Below, piece by piece: positions 51,352-60,248 of a stretch of 64,000 bases of DNA. Numbering within the stretch: position 1 is the first letter of the stretch; each line of letters begins with the position of its first letter. The stretch is taken from positions 32,565 to 96,564 of the forward strand of contig CALNAU010000101.1 in assembly GCA_937874275.1 (NCBI GenBank), given 5' to 3'. Both the position numbers and the translations under genes were made by a program. Origin of the DNA: an uncultured Clostridia bacterium (lineage in GTDB: Bacteria > Bacillota > Clostridia > Christensenellales > Aristaeellaceae). The notes under the pieces are model-generated. The model made no database searches and had not been told where the DNA came from. It was given only the letters and a program-made list of their open reading frames with translations.

Positions 51352-51785
51352 TACTTTGGCTGCTCGTCTCCCTGCCACTTTTCCAGCAGCCGCATGGACT
51401 CGCGCACCGCTTCCTCCAGCACGGAAAGGTCGATATCGGCCAGCTTGTTCACGTACACGCAGCCCTTGGACGCCTTGTGCTTGCCCAGCCGGGCCAGGTG
51501 GCCGTCCAGCGCGCCGTCATACAAAAAGAGGTACAGGGAGATGGCGGCCTTGCGCGGCGAAAAGCCGGTGCGCGCCGCCGTGCCCGAGTGCCCGGAGGCG
51601 TAGGTGTAGCTGTACTCGCCAAAGCCGATGATGCTGGGCCCCCACAGCACCGCCTGTTCACCGGTGGCGCGCTCAAACAGCTGCACCAGCGTGCGGGCCT
51701 CCTCCTGCCGCTTCAAAGAGGGCAGGCTGTCGATGTACGCCGCCACCGAGGCATCGGTGGGCTTGGTCTTTTGCTCGTAGGGCAT
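51351..51785 (-). CDS. DUF1801 domain protein
   Basis: 144 residues, one DUF1801 (YdhG-like) domain: VAAYIDSLPSLKRQEEARTLVQLF, VLWGPSIIGFGEYSYTYASGHSG and GCVYVNKLADIDLSVLEEAVRES are the conserved blocks. The fold resembles a small iron-chaperone/frataxin-like domain, but no activity is known. ATG follows GGAGGCACC. An upstream extension is open but Pro-rich and unlikely. Its stop codon overlaps the last hairpin of array 3. Confidence 0.9.
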   Translation of the reverse strand: MPYEQKTKPTDASVAAYIDSLPSLKRQEEARTLVQLFERATGEQAVLWGPSIIGFGEYSYTYASGHSGTAARTGFSPRKAAISLYLFLYDGALDGHLARLGKHKASKGCVYVNKLADIDLSVLEEAVRESMRLLEKWQGDEQPK

Positions 51786-51901
51786 GGTGCCTCCATTGCT
51801 TGTTATTCCACCGGGATTATACCCGCCCGGCGGCGGCAAAACCTTGTTTGTTGGGGGCCGATATGCTAAGATGAACAGCGTTTCACAAGGAGGGTCAAGG
51901 C

Positions 51902-53614
51902 ATGGAGTTGCGCGGGGTGCTGGCACAGGCGGTATGGGAGGCGGCCAAGGCTGCCTTCCCTCAGGGGGAGCTGGATGCGGCGGCCATTGGCCGCGCGCTG
52001 GAGCTGCCGCCCGATCCCGCCATGGGGGACATGGCGTTCCCCTGCTTTTCGCTGTCCAAGGCGCTGCGCATGGGCCCGCCCCAGATTGCCCAGCAGCTGG
52101 CCGGGCGCATCCAGTCCCCGGCCATTGACCGCGCCGAGGTCAAGGGCGGCTACCTCAACCTGTTCATCAACCGCCTCTGGCTGGCCCAGGGCGTGCTGAC
52201 AGCCGTGCAGGCCAACCCCGGCCGCTGGGGCGCAGGCCTCGAAGGGCAGGGCAAGACGGTGTGCCTGGACTACTCCTCCATCAACATCGCCAAGCGCTTT
52301 CACATCGGTCACCTGTCCACCACTGCCATCGGCCACAGCCTCAAGCGCATCTACGACTTTCTGGGCTACCGCACCGTGGGCATCAACCACCTGGGCGACT
52401 GGGGCACCCAGTTTGGCAAGATGATTGCCGCCTACAAGCATTGGGGCAGCCGGGAGAGCATTGAGCAGGGCGGTGTGCAGGCCCTCAGCGACCTGTATGT
52501 CCGCTTCCACGAGGAGGAGGCGAACGACCCGGCGCTGGAGCAGGAGGGCCGCGACTGGTTCAAGCGCATCGAGGATGGGGATCCCGAGGCGCTGGAAATA
52601 TTCAACTGGTTCAAGGCCCTTACCCTCAAGGATGCCGACCGGGTGTACGACCTGCTGGGCGTCACCTTTGACAGCTACGCGGGCGAGAGCTTTTACAACG
52701 ATAAAATGGGCCGTGTGCTTGACGAGCTGCGCCAGAAGAACCTGCTGGTGGAAAGCGACGGCGCCTGGGTGGTGGATTTGGCGGACTACGATATGCCGCC
52801 CTGCCTGATCCTCAAAAGTGACGGGGCCACCCTGTACGCCACGCGCGACATCGCCGCCGCCCTCTACCGCAAGGACACCTACGACTTTGACAAGTGCCTG
52901 TACGTGGTGGCCTACCAGCAGGATTTGCACTTCCGCCAGGTGTTCAAGGTGCTGGAGCTGATGGGCTACGATTGGGCCAAGGAGCAGATGGAGCATGTGG
53001 CCTTCGGCATGATCAGCTACGAGGGCGAGGCGCTCTCCACCCGCAAGGGCAATGTGGTCTACCTGGACGACCTGCTGCAAAAGGCGCAGGAAAAGGCCCT
53101 GGCCATCATCGAGGAGAAGAGCCCCGGCCTGCCCGACAAGCCTGCCACCGCGCGTCAGGTGGGCATCGGCGCCGTGCTGTTTTCAGACCTGTACAACAGC
53201 CGCATCAAGGATATCGACTTCCGCTGGGACCGCGCCCTCAACTTTGAAGGCGAAACCGGCCCCTATGTGCAGTACACGCACGCGCGCTGCTGCTCGGTGC
53301 TGCGCAAGGCGGAGGAGCTGAGCGCTGCGCCCGACTATGCCGCGCTGGATGACGCTGAGGCCCTGGCGCTGCACAAGCTGCTGGCCCTGTTCCCGGAGGC
53401 TGTGCGCGAGGCCGCGCTGCGCAACGAGCCCAGCATGGTCACCCGCGCGGTCACCGAGATTGCCAAGGCATACAACAAGTTCTACTACGAGCATCGCATC
53501 CTCACCGAGGATGAGGGGTGCAGCCAGGCCCGGCTGCTGCTGACCCGTGCGGTGCGCGATGTGATTCGTACCGGGCTGTACCTGGTGGGCATTGAAGCGC
53601 CCGAGCAGATGTGA
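51902..53614 (+). CDS. argS: Arginyl-tRNA synthetase
   Basis: 570 residues, class I synthetase charging tRNA-Arg. The N-terminal Arg-tRNA synthetase domain (1-110) precedes the HIGH motif FHIGHLSTTAIGHSLKRIYDFL, with VCLDYSSINIAKRF just before it. The KMSKS-like site is LSTRKGNVVYLDDLL, and the C-terminal anticodon-binding DALR domain ends at VGIEAPEQM. ATG follows AAGGAGGGTCAAGGC. It is followed after 10 bp by dapF, so both are likely on one transcript. Confidence 0.97.
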   Translation: MELRGVLAQAVWEAAKAAFPQGELDAAAIGRALELPPDPAMGDMAFPCFSLSKALRMGPPQIAQQLAGRIQSPAIDRAEVKGGYLNLFINRLWLAQGVLTAVQANPGRWGAGLEGQGKTVCLDYSSINIAKRFHIGHLSTTAIGHSLKRIYDFLGYRTVGINHLGDWGTQFGKMIAAYKHWGSRESIEQGGVQALSDLYVRFHEEEANDPALEQEGRDWFKRIEDGDPEALEIFNWFKALTLKDADRVYDLLGVTFDSYAGESFYNDKMGRVLDELRQKNLLVESDGAWVVDLADYDMPPCLILKSDGATLYATRDIAAALYRKDTYDFDKCLYVVAYQQDLHFRQVFKVLELMGYDWAKEQMEHVAFGMISYEGEALSTRKGNVVYLDDLLQKAQEKALAIIEEKSPGLPDKPATARQVGIGAVLFSDLYNSRIKDIDFRWDRALNFEGETGPYVQYTHARCCSVLRKAEELSAAPDYAALDDAEALALHKLLALFPEAVREAALRNEPSMVTRAVTEIAKAYNKFYYEHRILTEDEGCSQARLLLTRAVRDVIRTGLYLVGIEAPEQM

Positions 53615-53624
53615 GGACGCAGGC

Positions 53625-54461
53625 ATGAGATTTACCAAGATGCAGGGCATTGGCAATGACTACATCTACGTCAACTGCTTTGAGGAGATTGTGACCGACC
53701 CGGCACGCATGGCCATCGCCATGAGCAAGCCGCACTTCGGCGTGGGTTCGGACGGCCTGGTGCTGATTGAGCCCTCCGATAAGGCGGACTTTGGCATGCG
53801 CATCTTCAATGCCGATGGCAGCGAGGCCGAGATGTGCGGCAACGCCACCCGCTGTGTGGGCAAGTTTGTGTACGACCGTGGGCTGACCGAGCAGACCGAG
53901 CTGACGCTGTCCACCAAGGCCGGCATCCGCCGCCTGTGGCTGATGCCCGAAAACGGCCGCGTGCAGCGCGTCAAGGTGGACATGGGCACGCCGGAGCTTA
54001 ACCCCCGCCGCATCGGTGTGGATTTGCCGGGCGCCATGGTGCTGCGCCACCGCCTGCAGGTGCTGGGACAGACCATGTTTATCACCGCCGTCAGCTTCGG
54101 CAACCCGCACTGCGTCATCTTTGTGCGTGACCCCGAGATACTGGACATCGAGAAGCTGGGCCCGCTGCTGGAGAACCACGCCATCTTCCCCAACCGCACG
54201 AATGTGGAGTTTGTGCGCGTGGCGCGGCGCGACCTCTTGCAGATGCGCGTGTGGGAGCGCGGCAGCGCCGAGACCCTGGGCTGCGGCACCGGTGCCAGCG
54301 CTGCGCTGGTGGCGGCCGTGCTCTGCGGCCTGGCCGACCGCACCGCTTTGGTCAAGCTGCCCGGCGGCAGCTTGGAGATGATGTGGAACCCCGAGGACAA
54401 CCACGTTTACATGACCGGACCGGCGGAATTTGTGTTCGATGGGGAGTGGCTGTTAGACTAA
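53625..54461 (+). CDS. dapF: Diaminopimelate epimerase
   Basis: 278 residues. The enzyme converts LL- to meso-diaminopimelate for lysine and peptidoglycan. Both catalytic Cys regions are present: EAEMCGNATRCVG and AETLGCGTGASAAL; FTKMQGIGNDYIYVN opens the protein and NADGSEAEMCGN fits the family. ATG follows GAGGACGCAGGC closely after argS. The stop is followed at once by hairpin array 2, which separates it from purA. Confidence 0.96.
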   Translation: MRFTKMQGIGNDYIYVNCFEEIVTDPARMAIAMSKPHFGVGSDGLVLIEPSDKADFGMRIFNADGSEAEMCGNATRCVGKFVYDRGLTEQTELTLSTKAGIRRLWLMPENGRVQRVKVDMGTPELNPRRIGVDLPGAMVLRHRLQVLGQTMFITAVSFGNPHCVIFVRDPEILDIEKLGPLLENHAIFPNRTNVEFVRVARRDLLQMRVWERGSAETLGCGTGASAALVAAVLCGLADRTALVKLPGGSLEMMWNPEDNHVYMTGPAEFVFDGEWLLD

Positions 54462-54466
54462 CGTCT

Positions 54467-54767
54467 CGATTCGGCAGCAAGCCGCCGAATCGGCTTGGGT
54501 TTGCGCTTGCGCCGTTGGCGCGGTCAGCGCAAACCACAGGGAATCAGTTTTGTTCGTTGAAACGCGAGCGTTTCCTCACAAAACTGTTCCGTTCCCGCCG
54601 TACATGCCGCCGGGAACGGATGGCAAAGGGGGGCGGCCCCCTTGCCCCCGCGCGGCCCGATACGCTTGCCTTTTTCGGGCGATGTGAACCAGGCTGTGCG
54701 ATGTGTTCATCATTTGAAGTCTTTTGGAAGGGTTTGGGAAACCTTTTCTTCAGAAAAGGTTTCCCAA
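54467..54767 (+). repeat. Hairpin array 2 between dapF and purA
   Basis: This 353-bp gap holds no gene but at least six perfect stem-loops in tandem: 54467-54475/54484-54492 (9 bp), 54498-54506/54527-54535 (9), 54545-54553/54578-54586 (9, with an inner 7-bp stem), 54588-54597/54611-54620 (10), 54622-54632/54637-54646 (10 with a bulged A) and 54734-54749/54752-54767 (16 bp). Weaker ones lie at 54655-54680 and 54681-54712. The fourth hairpin shares CGTACATGCCGCCGG with array 1, with a compensatory stem change. Confidence 0.75.
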
Positions 54768-54814
54768 CATCCCCCATAGCACCCCCACAACAACCCATAC
54801 AAGGAGGCAGCAAC

Positions 54815-56092
54815 ATGGTACGCGCGATCGTAGGCGCCAACTGGGGCGACGAGGGCAAGGGCAAGCTGACGGACGTGCTGGCGGAGCAGTCGGACATTGT
54901 CATCCGCTTTCAGGGCGGGGCCAACGCCGGCCACACCATCATCAACGAGCACGGCAAGTTCGCCCTGCACCTGCTGCCCAGCGGCATCTTTCACCCCGGT
55001 GTGGTCAATGTGATTGGTCCGGGCGTGGCGCTGGATATTGAGGAGCTGTTCAGCGAGCTGGACGGCATCACCGCGCGGGATGTGGCCCAGCCCAAGCTGC
55101 TGGTCAGCGACCGCGCGCAGGTGCTGATGGATTTCCATGTGCTGCTGGATACCTATGAGGAGGAGCGCCTGGCCGACCGCAAGTTTGGCTCCACCAAGTC
55201 GGGCATCGCGCCCTTTTACAGCGACAAGGCGGCCAAGGTGGGCATCCAGGTGTGCCAGCTGATGGACAAGGAGCTGCTGCGCGAGCGGCTGGCGCTCAAC
55301 CTGGTGAAAAAGAATGTGCTGATGGAGTACCTGTACCACAAGCCGCTGCTGGATGTGGACGCCCTGACCGAGAAATACTATGCCCTGGGCCAGCGGCTCA
55401 AGCCCATGGTGTGCGATGTCACCCAGTATCTGCATCAGGCCATCAAGGAGGACAAGCGCATGCTGCTGGAGGGCCAGCTGGGCGCGCTGCGCGACCTGGA
55501 GCACGGCATCTACCCCTACACCACCTCCTCCTCGCCGCTGGCGGGGTATGGCGCGGTGGGCGCGGGGCTGCCGCCCCGGGTAATTACCGAGGTCATCGCG
55601 GTGACCAAGGCGTATTCCAGCTCCGTAGGCACCGGTTTCTTTGTGAGCAAGCTGGAGGGGCAGGAGGCTGAGGAATTGCGCAAGCGCGGCGGCGATGCCG
55701 GCGAGTACGGCGCCAAGACCGGCCGCCCGCGGGATGTGGGCTGGTTTGACGCGGTGGCTACGCGCTACGGCTGCCGGGTGCAGGGCGCCACGGCCTGCGC
55801 GATGACCAACATCGACGTGATGGGGTACCTCGACGAAATCAAGGTGTGCGTGGCCTACGAGGTGGACGGCGAGCGCATCACGGATTTCCCGGCCACGCCG
55901 CTGCTGGCCCGTGCCAAGCCCGTGTATGTCACCCTGCCCGGCTGGAAGGAAGACGTGCGCGGCATCACCCGCTATGAGGACCTGCCCCAGAAGTGCCGCG
56001 ACTACATCGCCTTCATCGAGAAGGAAATCGAGACCCCGATGACCATCATTTCCAATGGTCCCCGGCGGGAGGAAATTATTTTCCGGAGTTAG
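54815..56092 (+). CDS. purA: Adenylosuccinate synthase
   Basis: 425 residues. It joins IMP and aspartate with GTP in AMP synthesis. The signature VGANWGDEGKGKLTD (residues 6-20) contains the GTP loop, GGANAGHTI follows, and GRPRDVGWFD and the C-terminal nucleotide-binding region are present. Full family length. ATG follows AAGGAGGCAGCAAC, 47 bp after the last, 16-bp hairpin of array 2, which could influence its expression. A longer upstream frame exists only because the array lacks stops. Confidence 0.97.
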   Translation: MVRAIVGANWGDEGKGKLTDVLAEQSDIVIRFQGGANAGHTIINEHGKFALHLLPSGIFHPGVVNVIGPGVALDIEELFSELDGITARDVAQPKLLVSDRAQVLMDFHVLLDTYEEERLADRKFGSTKSGIAPFYSDKAAKVGIQVCQLMDKELLRERLALNLVKKNVLMEYLYHKPLLDVDALTEKYYALGQRLKPMVCDVTQYLHQAIKEDKRMLLEGQLGALRDLEHGIYPYTTSSSPLAGYGAVGAGLPPRVITEVIAVTKAYSSSVGTGFFVSKLEGQEAEELRKRGGDAGEYGAKTGRPRDVGWFDAVATRYGCRVQGATACAMTNIDVMGYLDEIKVCVAYEVDGERITDFPATPLLARAKPVYVTLPGWKEDVRGITRYEDLPQKCRDYIAFIEKEIETPMTIISNGPRREEIIFRS

Positions 56093-56112
56093 GGGTTAGG
56101 GATTAGGAGTTG
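56085..56112 (+). repeat. Tandem heptamer repeat at the purA stop
   Basis: Four direct copies: GGAGTTA, GGGGTTA, GGGATTA, GGAGTTG. The first copy includes the purA stop codon TAG. Confidence 0.7.
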
Positions 56113-56132
56113 GCGCTGCTTGACAGGGCATC

Positions 56133-56161
56133 TGGCTTTCGGTATGGCCATAATGATGAAG
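56133..56161 (+). promoter_or_regulatory. Possible promoter of the YHYH gene
   Basis: TTGACA followed after 17 bp by TATGGC lies just upstream of the YHYH gene. The -35 is perfect and the -10 poor; coordinates approximate. Confidence 0.35.
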
Positions 56162-56172
56162 GGGGATGAATC

Positions 56173-56853
56173 GTGAAAAGCAACATACGCACTAGCCTTC
56201 CTTCATGGTGGAAGAAAGGGCATGTCACCTTCCTGCTCATTCTTTTGAGCATTGTCATCGCCTGCCCTGTTGCCCTCGCGCATCCCGGCGGCCTTGACTC
56301 CAGCGGCGGCCATAAGGACAAGAAGAACGCGAGCGGATTAGGTTCCTACCACTACCACTGTGGAGATTATCCTCCGCACACGCACGGGCCCAGCGGCTTA
56401 TGTCCATATAGCGCCGCCCACAAGGAATACAAAGCGGCAGTAGATGAGCTGAAAGCCCTGGCGGACAAGGTTGAGGCAGGTGGTGAGAATCAATCGGCAT
56501 CGGAAGTGCTCACGGGTGCAGAGATTGAGCGAATGGAAGCCTTGCTTCTTTCCAAATACATGCCGTTCCGTTTGTCCGAGGAACTACTCAACGCAGAAGG
56601 GACCATGTTTGGCGAAACAAACGTCAAAGGTCTCAACATCAGAAAGAAGCAGTCCACCGGTTCTGCAAAGGTTGGAACGCTTTCGGTGACGGGTTCAGTG
56701 GTGTTAATCAAAGAGGACATGGGCAACGGTTGGTACAGCATTCTGGCACACAAAGACGGAAAGAACTACCAGGGTTATCTGAAGGCCGACCTGGTGGACA
56801 CGATTAGTAAGGCTGATTATTTGATTGGACTCTGTGAACAGCTGAGAAATTAG
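56173..56853 (+). CDS. Secreted YHYH-domain protein with SH3-like C-terminus
   Basis: 226 residues from a GTG start preceded by AAGGGGG. A membrane/signal helix (VTFLLILLSIVIACPVALA) is followed by a His-rich YHYH domain: HPGGLDSSGGHKDKK, SYHYHCGDYPPHTHG, which may bind metal. After a helical linker, the C-terminus (LNIRKKQSTGSAKVGTLSV to GWYSILAHKDGKNYQGYLKA) is a bacterial SH3 module for wall binding. The gene is AT-richer than its neighbours. A strong terminator follows. Function unknown. Confidence 0.85.
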   Translation: MKSNIRTSLPSWWKKGHVTFLLILLSIVIACPVALAHPGGLDSSGGHKDKKNASGLGSYHYHCGDYPPHTHGPSGLCPYSAAHKEYKAAVDELKALADKVEAGGENQSASEVLTGAEIERMEALLLSKYMPFRLSEELLNAEGTMFGETNVKGLNIRKKQSTGSAKVGTLSVTGSVVLIKEDMGNGWYSILAHKDGKNYQGYLKADLVDTISKADYLIGLCEQLRN

Positions 56854-56880
56854 CGCCAAAGGCACGAATCTCAATACCTG

Positions 56881-56931
56881 AAAGCCACCCTTAATACGTG
56901 TGACAATCATACGATTGAGGGTGGCTTTTTT
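56881..56931 (+). terminator. Intrinsic terminator after the YHYH gene
   Basis: AAAGCCACCCT (56881-56891) pairs with AGGGTGGCTTT (56918-56928), followed by further T. Confidence 0.85.
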
Positions 56932-56982
56932 AGTTCGGAGATAAAGAACTTTTGCCTTTGGCAAGATAGGGATGATAGAAGT

Positions 56983-57510
56983 TTATTTCTTCGAACCCTT
57001 CTCGATTTCCTTGATGAAGGCGCGCATGAAGGCGGGCATGTCGTCCGGCCCGCGGGAGGTGACCATGTGCTGGTCAACCACCACTTCCTTGTCCACCCAG
57101 TCGGCGCCCGCGTGGACCAGGTCATCCTTGATGGCCTTGGTGGAGGTCAGCTTCACGCCCTTGGCAATGCCAGCTGATGCCGCCACCCAGCCCGCGTGGC
57201 AAATCATGGCGATGGGTTTGCCCGCCTCCTTGAAGGCGCGCACCAGGTCGAGGGCGGCCTGCTCGGTGCGGATTTTATCGGGGGCGAAGCCGCCGGGCAC
57301 CAGCAGCGCGTCATAGTCCGATGCCTTCAGACCCTTGAAGGCCAGGGAGGCCTCAAAGCTGAAGTCGGTCTTGCCCTTGTAGGTATCCGCCTTGGGGCCG
57401 GCGACGTCCACCGTGTATCCTTCTTCCAGCAGGCGGTAGTAGGGATAGATGAACTCCCTCTCGTCAAACAGCGGGGCAATCAGAATGAGTACGCGTTTGT
57501 TTTGTTTCAT
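56983..57510 (-). CDS. DJ-1/PfpI family protein
   Basis: 175 residues, single PfpI domain. The nucleophile Cys lies in IAMICHAGWVAASAG, the partner acidic residue in DEREFIYPYYRLLEEGY, and DALLVPGGFAPDKIR is the conserved strand-loop. Members are described as proteases, deglycases or stress proteins; the exact activity is uncertain. TSRGPDDMPAFMRAFI at the C-terminus is typical of the PfpI branch. It starts at ATG with AAGGAGGAACC upstream, and is monocistronic. Confidence 0.92.
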   Translation of the reverse strand: MKQNKRVLILIAPLFDEREFIYPYYRLLEEGYTVDVAGPKADTYKGKTDFSFEASLAFKGLKASDYDALLVPGGFAPDKIRTEQAALDLVRAFKEAGKPIAMICHAGWVAASAGIAKGVKLTSTKAIKDDLVHAGADWVDKEVVVDQHMVTSRGPDDMPAFMRAFIKEIEKGSKK

Positions 57511-57610
57511 GGTTCCTCCTTGTTGGTTGGGGGAATCTGCTGCTATTGGTTGTATAACACGAAATGGGCAGGTTTAAACACCCGGATGTGTTTCGGGCGC
57601 GGTCCACAAA

Positions 57611-57647
57611 CAAAATCCCCGGCCCGCGAACGCGGCTTGCCGGGGAT
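57611..57647 (-). terminator. Intrinsic terminator after the GNAT/pgm transcript
   Basis: ATCCCCGGC (57615-57623) pairs with GCCGGGGAT (57639-57647) around an inner CCGCG/CGCGG stem; on the minus strand a TTTTG tail follows. Confidence 0.75.
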
Positions 57648-57694
57648 GCTGTATATAGACGAAGAGGGGAGGATGAAGCTCTGCCGCTTGTTCC

Positions 57695-58249
57695 CTACAT
57701 GTCGCCAATCCATTTTTCCAGCCCCACCAGCATCACGCCGCCAATGCCGTTGAAGGTGGTGGGCACGATGCCGCTTTCGGTGTAGCCCAGCTTTTTGTAC
57801 AGGCTGCGGGCGGCGGTGTTGATGGCGTTGGTGTCCATGCGCAGGCAGGGGCAGCCGTGGCGGGCGGCGTAGTCCTCATAATACCGCACGAAGGCGCGGG
57901 CACAGCCCCTGCCCTCGGCCCAGGGGGCTACGGTGAGCGTGTGCAGCACCATCACCTGGTCATCGGGGGCGGCATGCCGCCATTGGAAGCCCTCATAGCT
58001 ATCCTCCTGCCGACGGTTGATGCGGCAGGAGGCAACGATGCCGCCATCCTGCGCCATCACAAACAGGTCGCCCGCCTTCAGCGCGGCGCGGGCGGTCTGT
58101 TCGGTGGGGTATACGCCCCGCTGCCAGCCCACGCGGCGGCGGCCGGCCTCCTCCTCCGCCAGAATGGCGTCGTAGATGGCGACGATGCCCGGGATGTCCC
58201 GCTCCTGCGCGATTCGAATGATGTGATTGGCTGCGGCTGCCGGGTTCAT
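57695..58249 (-). CDS. GNAT acetyltransferase, phosphinothricin-type
   Basis: 184 residues. IIRIAQERDIPGIVAIYDAILAEE is a PAT-like N-terminus; VMVLHTLTVAPWAEGRGCARAFVRYYEDYAARHG holds the acetyl-CoA site and TNAINTAARSLYKKLGY the closing block. Substrate unknown. ATG overlaps the phosphoglucomutase stop by 4 bp, so it is translated together with that gene. Confidence 0.88.
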   Translation of the reverse strand: MNPAAAANHIIRIAQERDIPGIVAIYDAILAEEEAGRRRVGWQRGVYPTEQTARAALKAGDLFVMAQDGGIVASCRINRRQEDSYEGFQWRHAAPDDQVMVLHTLTVAPWAEGRGCARAFVRYYEDYAARHGCPCLRMDTNAINTAARSLYKKLGYTESGIVPTTFNGIGGVMLVGLEKWIGDM

Positions 58250-59967
58250 GCCAGCAGCTGCTCGCAGGCGGCCATCAGCTGCGCGTTGAGGACGTCGGCC
58301 TCCTTCATGGAGCCGGTGGCGCGGGTGTTGACGTACAGCTTGATTTTGGGCTCGGTGCCGCTGGGGCGCACACAGAACCAGTGGCCGCCCTCCAGCTCGA
58401 AATACAGCACATCCGAGGGGGAGTAATCCAGCCGCTGGGTATGCCCGCCCTGCACGCGGGTGCCCTTGAGGTAATCGCGCACGGCCACCACGCGGAAGGG
58501 GCCGGCCTGCTGGGGCGGGTTGGCGCGCAGGCGCTTCATGATGGCCTTCATGTTCTCCAGGCCGTCCTTGCCGGGCAGGGTCTTGGACAGCACCCGCTCG
58601 CTGTAGTAGCCGTACCGGCTGTACAGGGCCTGCAGGCGCTCGTACAGGGTGATGCCCTCGGCCTGGGCGGCGCAGGCGGCCTCGGCAATCAGCAGGGAGG
58701 CGTTGACAGCGTCCTTGTCGCGCACCTGAGTGCCCGACAGGTAGCCGAAGCTCTCCTCAAACCCGAAGAGGAACTGGTGGCTGCCGGTCTCGTCAAAGCG
58801 CTCCATCACCTCGCCGATAAACTTGAAGCCCGTCAGCGTGTCAAACAGCGCCACGCCGTAGTCGTCGCAGATGGCGCGTGCCATCTCGGTGGACACGATG
58901 CTCTTGCACACCGCGCCGTCCTTGGGCAGGGTGCCCGCCTCCTGCCTGCGGCTGAGGATGTGGTGCAGCAACAGGCAGCCGATCTGGTTGCCCGTCAGCG
59001 TGTGGAAGGTGCCCTGCGCGTCCTTGACGCACACGCCCAGGCGGTCACAGTCCGGGTCCGTGCCGAAGATGACGGTGGCGCCCACCTTGTCCGCCAGCGG
59101 GATGGCCAGCTGAAAGGCGGCCGGGTCCTCCGGGTTGGGGGCCTTGACGGTGGGGAAATCGGGGTCCGGGTGTTCCTGCTCGGGCACCACGGATACCCGG
59201 GTAAGCCCGGCCTCCTTGAGGGCGCGGCGCACCGGCACATTGCCGCTGCCGTGCAGGGGCGTGTAGACGATGTTGAGGTGGTTGCCCTGGGCGCGCACCA
59301 GGTCGGGCGCTACCAGCAGGCCCAACACCATGCGGATGTAGTCGTCATCCACTTCCTTGTTGCCGATGATGTGCAGCAGACCATCCTGACGGGCGGCACG
59401 CTCGTCCATGGGCAGGCACTCGTCATAATCCAGCGAGAACACCAGCCCGCTGATTTCCTGGGCGGCCTCGGGCGATACCTGCGCGCCATCGGCGCCGTAC
59501 ACCTTGTAGCCGTTGTACTGCGGGGGGTTGTGGCTGGCGGTGATGGCCACGCCGGCCGCGGCCTTCAGGTGCCGCACGGCGTAGCTGACAATGGGCACCG
59601 GGCGCAGCGCGTCAAACAGCATCGCCTTTACCCCGCGAGCCGCGAACACCAGCGCCGCTTCTTTGGCAAACTCCGGCGACATGCGGCGGCTGTCGTAGCC
59701 GATGACCACGCCCCGGCGGGCGGCGCCGGGCTGCTGTTTGAGGTAATCGGCCAGGCCCGCCGTCAGGCGGCGCACGTTGTAAATATTCATGCGGTTGGTG
59801 CCCGCCCCCAATATACCGCGCATGCCGGCGGTGCCGAAGCTAAGCTCCGTGTAAAACCTGTCCTCAATCTCCTTGGGGTTGTCGCGGATTGCCTCCAGCT
59901 CTTTCACCAGAGCGGCATCCGAAGAAAACTTCTCAAGCCAGGCATTGTAGCTATCCATGACACGCAT
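58246..59967 (-). CDS. Phosphoglucomutase / phosphomannomutase (PgcA-like)
   Basis: 573 residues, alpha-D-phosphohexomutase superfamily, long type. The phosphoserine loop is TASHNPPQYNGYKVYGADGA, the metal site GTDPDCDRLGVCV, the sugar-binding loop FGFEESFGYLSGT, and the phosphate site RPSGTEPKIKLY. It interconverts glucose-1- and -6-phosphate, feeding nucleotide-sugar and wall synthesis. ATG at MRVMDSYN follows AGGAGGAATAGCG; an upstream extension lacks support. It is first in a transcript with a GNAT gene. Confidence 0.95.
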   Translation of the reverse strand: MRVMDSYNAWLEKFSSDAALVKELEAIRDNPKEIEDRFYTELSFGTAGMRGILGAGTNRMNIYNVRRLTAGLADYLKQQPGAARRGVVIGYDSRRMSPEFAKEAALVFAARGVKAMLFDALRPVPIVSYAVRHLKAAAGVAITASHNPPQYNGYKVYGADGAQVSPEAAQEISGLVFSLDYDECLPMDERAARQDGLLHIIGNKEVDDDYIRMVLGLLVAPDLVRAQGNHLNIVYTPLHGSGNVPVRRALKEAGLTRVSVVPEQEHPDPDFPTVKAPNPEDPAAFQLAIPLADKVGATVIFGTDPDCDRLGVCVKDAQGTFHTLTGNQIGCLLLHHILSRRQEAGTLPKDGAVCKSIVSTEMARAICDDYGVALFDTLTGFKFIGEVMERFDETGSHQFLFGFEESFGYLSGTQVRDKDAVNASLLIAEAACAAQAEGITLYERLQALYSRYGYYSERVLSKTLPGKDGLENMKAIMKRLRANPPQQAGPFRVVAVRDYLKGTRVQGGHTQRLDYSPSDVLYFELEGGHWFCVRPSGTEPKIKLYVNTRATGSMKEADVLNAQLMAACEQLLA

Positions 59968-60010
59968 CGCTATTCCTCCTGCCAATATGATGTCGACCCT
60001 ATTTGTATAT

Positions 60011-60039
60011 ATTATACGGTTTGTCCAGGGGCTTCGCAA
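60011..60039 (-). promoter_or_regulatory. Promoter of the phosphoglucomutase gene
   Basis: Minus strand: TTGCGA (60039-60034), 17-bp spacer, consensus TATAAT (60016-60011), 44 bp before ATG. Confidence 0.6.
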
Positions 60040-60166
60040 GTCATGGCGGATACAGCCTGTCCGCTTAGGCATCCGCGCTTGCCTTCCCGGCGCACAAAAC
60101 ACCTGTGTTGCATACGGCCAAACACGGCCGAAGAATGTAAAACGTAAACAAATTACAGGCTATTTG

Positions 60167-60195
60167 TTGACCGTGTAATGAATTTGTCATATACT
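60167..60195 (+). promoter_or_regulatory. Promoter of the SH3-array protein gene
   Basis: TTGACC (60167-60172), 17-bp spacer, TATACT (60190-60195), 53 bp before ATG. The 281 bp between this gene and phosphoglucomutase hold the two promoters and little else. Confidence 0.65.
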
Positions 60196-60248
60196 GCTGA
60201 TGGAATATTCTGCGCGTTCATGCGCGGCAAAGGGTAGGGGTACGCAAT

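Noticed and set aside
54734..54767. 16-bp perfect inverted repeat as a possible insertion-sequence end
   Set aside because: The arms are separated by only 2 bp and no transposase or target duplication is near; it fits the hairpin array instead.
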